In this document: piece after piece, positions 61,563 through 64,000 of the stretch
Position numbering within the stretch: the first letter of the stretch is position 1
Layout of the letters: each line of letters starts with the position of its first letter
NCBI RefSeq assembly: GCF_964340395.1
Contig: NC_135563.1
Span: 8,176,155-8,240,154, forward strand
Direction: 5' to 3'
Length of the DNA: 64,000 nucleotides
DNA from: Glandiceps talaboti
Lineage: Eukaryota > Hemichordata > Enteropneusta > Spengelidae
The notes under the pieces: model-generated
What the model was told of the DNA's origin: nothing
Databases searched by the model: none
The model's input: only the letters and a program-made list of their open reading frames with translations
Made by a program: the position numbers and the translations under genes

Positions 61563-64000
61563 TGTATATAAGACATAACGCTCTCGAAATTCTACCTTTG
61601 ATCAACTCTACTGGATAATATTACACTATTAGCTGTAACGAATTTACTTTTAGCGAGATTTGATGAGTCAAACTGAGCATGCGTGACTGTGTGTATATGT
61701 CTACATATATGACATTTACATATATGTCTATATAACTGAAAATCGCTGGGAGCAATTCCCAGCACAAAAATATATTTAAAAAAAGAAGAAGACATCAAAC
61801 AGAGCATTTTGTGTTGTCAGCCGTATAACGGACATATCACAATTTTAAACTATGTATATGTATTATACCATTTAGAACAGGAGGGACAGGACATTAATCT
61901 GCAGGGACAATCTGAACTTACAGAATGCAATAATTGAAGACCTCATTGACAGTACTAAATACCAATGCAACGTGATTACAATTTATTTTATAATTCATTG
62001 AGTGCATATTTTTTCAAATATCAAGGGTCTTGATTATGTTTACATGTAAAGTGAAACTTTGGTGTATTTTCTAGTTTTCATATTGCTTGGTATATAGGTT
62101 ATGTTATTTGAAATGCAGTTTATCCGACCATAATTGAACCATATATTAGGTGAGTTAAAAAACTTTCTACCTACTCCTCAAGCATGTATACTGATGAGGT
62201 CATCACTTAGCGTTCAATGATATTTTGGACATATCCATGCCTGGAAGGAAATATAATATATGATACGTCACTAGTTCTTCCATTGAGAATTTAATACTGA
62301 GAACTTTATGCAAATTATATGTAAATTTTGTAATATCATTCAAAAGATTAAAGATAAATGTCTATCAAGTTTAATAATTACTGTCCATGGTAGTGGGATC
62401 TTTGTTTTTTTTCAAGTTGTACAATAGGCTACTTACTTTAAATGTGGATGGATGTATTTTTTTTTTTATAATTCTCACAATCCGATCGACCTAAGCTTAT
62501 ATTCTCTGAATCTGGCCAAAAATCGAGAAAACATAACGCCCTAATTGGGTACTTTAGTGATGGTAACTAAGATATCACATAACTGTGTACGTATTATATA
62601 TACCTGGATGAACAGTATCATTTATCGCTGACCTTAAATACAGTAAAAATAGTTCATTCATCTTTCTGACTTCAACTGTAATTTAGAAGGCACCCGGACT
62701 GCGTACGCATCAACAACAACAACATACATGCACCCAATACCATCGTGTTATGTGTTAACTGACCTAACTTATTAATTACAGTTAGGTGTGACGACGAGAA
62801 AATGAGACTAAAATGTTTACCCGTCGGTAACAAAGCTCTCATACCACGTCTAGATTTCACTGATACATCTATAGACATATCTCAAAATATACAGTATACA
62901 TGTAGGTTGTAGCAAGGGAAGAATTCGACAAATGTAGACTTGGTACGCAAGTACGATGTCACATATATGCTATATTAATCAACACAAACAAACTATTGTC
63001 ATTTTTTTATTTATTTATGTATTTATTTATTTATTTATTTATTTATTTCGGTATAACCGCATGTACCATCAATCATCTCAGTGAGCTCTCAGAGTTGTTC
63101 AAACATGGAATTGCAGTCAATAGTGACACAGGTTGTGAAAAAAACATCAATTAATAACTGTCATTATGTTTGTTAGTGACCATCACGCGACTGTTTGCGT
63201 GACCCACAGAGAATGTATACCATGTTAGAGTACGTGCATACCGTAAATGGGTCGCTGAGAGGACTTCAATTGTCTGAAGGCAGTCGACTTGAACGGTGAT
63301 AGTAGCTTGGTAATGCTGAAAAGTTACATGTATTAATGGGAAGGCTTGAAAGGACTTGAAATGGACGCGGTTCCAGACAATGGAAAGCCTGCACGTGACC
63401 TGAAACTGACACGGCTGAAATGGACATGGTTCCAGGCCGTGATTCTGTTTATTATAATCATGACTCTATCAAAATATCTTGTATAGATATCAGTTCATTA
63501 CATGCTATAAGCTTAGTACAGATATGTTGTTACGTTGCATGTACCAAAATGCATCTATAGCACCAACATGGTTTTCAAAAACTTGGGAGACATGTATCTC
63601 TCAACATTACATACCCTACATTCAGTGCATAATACCTATTTTCCTGCGCCAATACACGAAGTGAAATATTTGGTGTAAGGACTATATACTTGATTAGTTT
63701 TTCCTGTTGATTTTAAATTTGCTGTTGTTGTCCTTTTTATCTTGTTACGTTGATCAGAAAATTAACAAAGTGAGATATTAGTTTTACATGCGATCAAATC
63801 GATAGCTAGAGCCTAATAGTGTAAACTTGTAAATCGACTTCTTACATCCGGGTTCAACCCCCCCCCCCCCCCCATCCCTGCGTCACTTAGGTCACAAACG
63901 TGCGAAGCTTAGGTCACATACCAAAAGTAAACTCATACCCCAACATCAATGGATAAACCAATAATCTTATTTAAATCTGAAGTGGTGAATACGGCTTGAT
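61563..64000. other. Intergenic stretch at the right edge
   Basis: No convincing exon on either strand. It contains an (ATTT)n array at 63008-63049, a C-run of about 19 at 63860-63878 and the start of a MITE B copy at the edge. Confidence 0.6.
63966..64000 (+). mobile_element. MITE family B end, cut by the window edge
   Basis: TTATTTAAATCTGAAGTGGT and GAATACGGCTTGAT align with the family B arm (ATTAAAATCTGATGTGGTGA...GGCTAGAT). Only about 35 bases are visible. Confidence 0.5.

Overview
This is a metazoan nuclear window. It is AT-rich, with introns using GT-AG splice sites, long microsatellites, many small palindromic transposon-like repeats, and three conserved multi-exon genes that I reconstructed exon by exon. 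The gene set and repeat style (lancelet-, hemichordate- or mollusc-like; dispersed AGGTCA and ACCCCATTTTAGACC motifs) suggest a marine invertebrate. I cannot name the species from sequence alone.

Layout. (1) 1-6.4 kb: mostly intergenic. It holds a possible 5' coding exon of a minus-strand gene at 168-277, a 6-bp satellite, a CCAAT-bearing minisatellite and small MITEs. (2) 6419-13389, minus: an eight-exon gene for a predicted 416-aa polytopic membrane protein of the GPC1/DUF2838 family (glycerophosphocholine acyltransferase). (3) 13390-13999: a short divergent promoter shared with (4) 14000-37572, plus: a twelve-exon LST2/ZFYVE28 gene (1155 aa, C-terminal FYVE zinc finger). (5) 37.6-42.0 kb: intergenic, repeat remnants. 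(6) 42.1-49.7 kb: a recent direct tandem duplication of a ~3.6-3.9 kb unit. Each copy carries an intronless minus-strand gene for an unrecognised hydrophobic, internally repeated protein. An inverted ~280-bp segment separates the copies. (7) 51797-61331, plus: a nine-exon gene for a GH65 protein-glucosylgalactosylhydroxylysine glucosidase (PGGHG/ATHL1), 798 aa, with an N-terminal membrane anchor. (8) 61.3-64 kb: intergenic.

For all three conserved genes, exon phases agree across every junction and the last exon ends in a stop, so the models are strong without outside data. The genes do not form one pathway: phospholipid remodelling (GPC1), endosomal regulation of receptor signalling (LST2) and collagen glycan turnover (PGGHG) are independent.

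Most unusual points. Three LST2 exon-intron junctions are each embedded in a tandem minisatellite that multiplies the splice site. LST2 contains a six-copy 27-residue repeat. The tandem novel gene pair shows a replacement-rich divergence, different lesions in each copy, and a conserved downstream frame ending in a transmembrane tail. The PGGHG homologue has a type II anchor. Several near-perfect hairpins and MITE families lie in introns and between genes. I found no CRISPR array, tRNA, rRNA or intact autonomous transposon.
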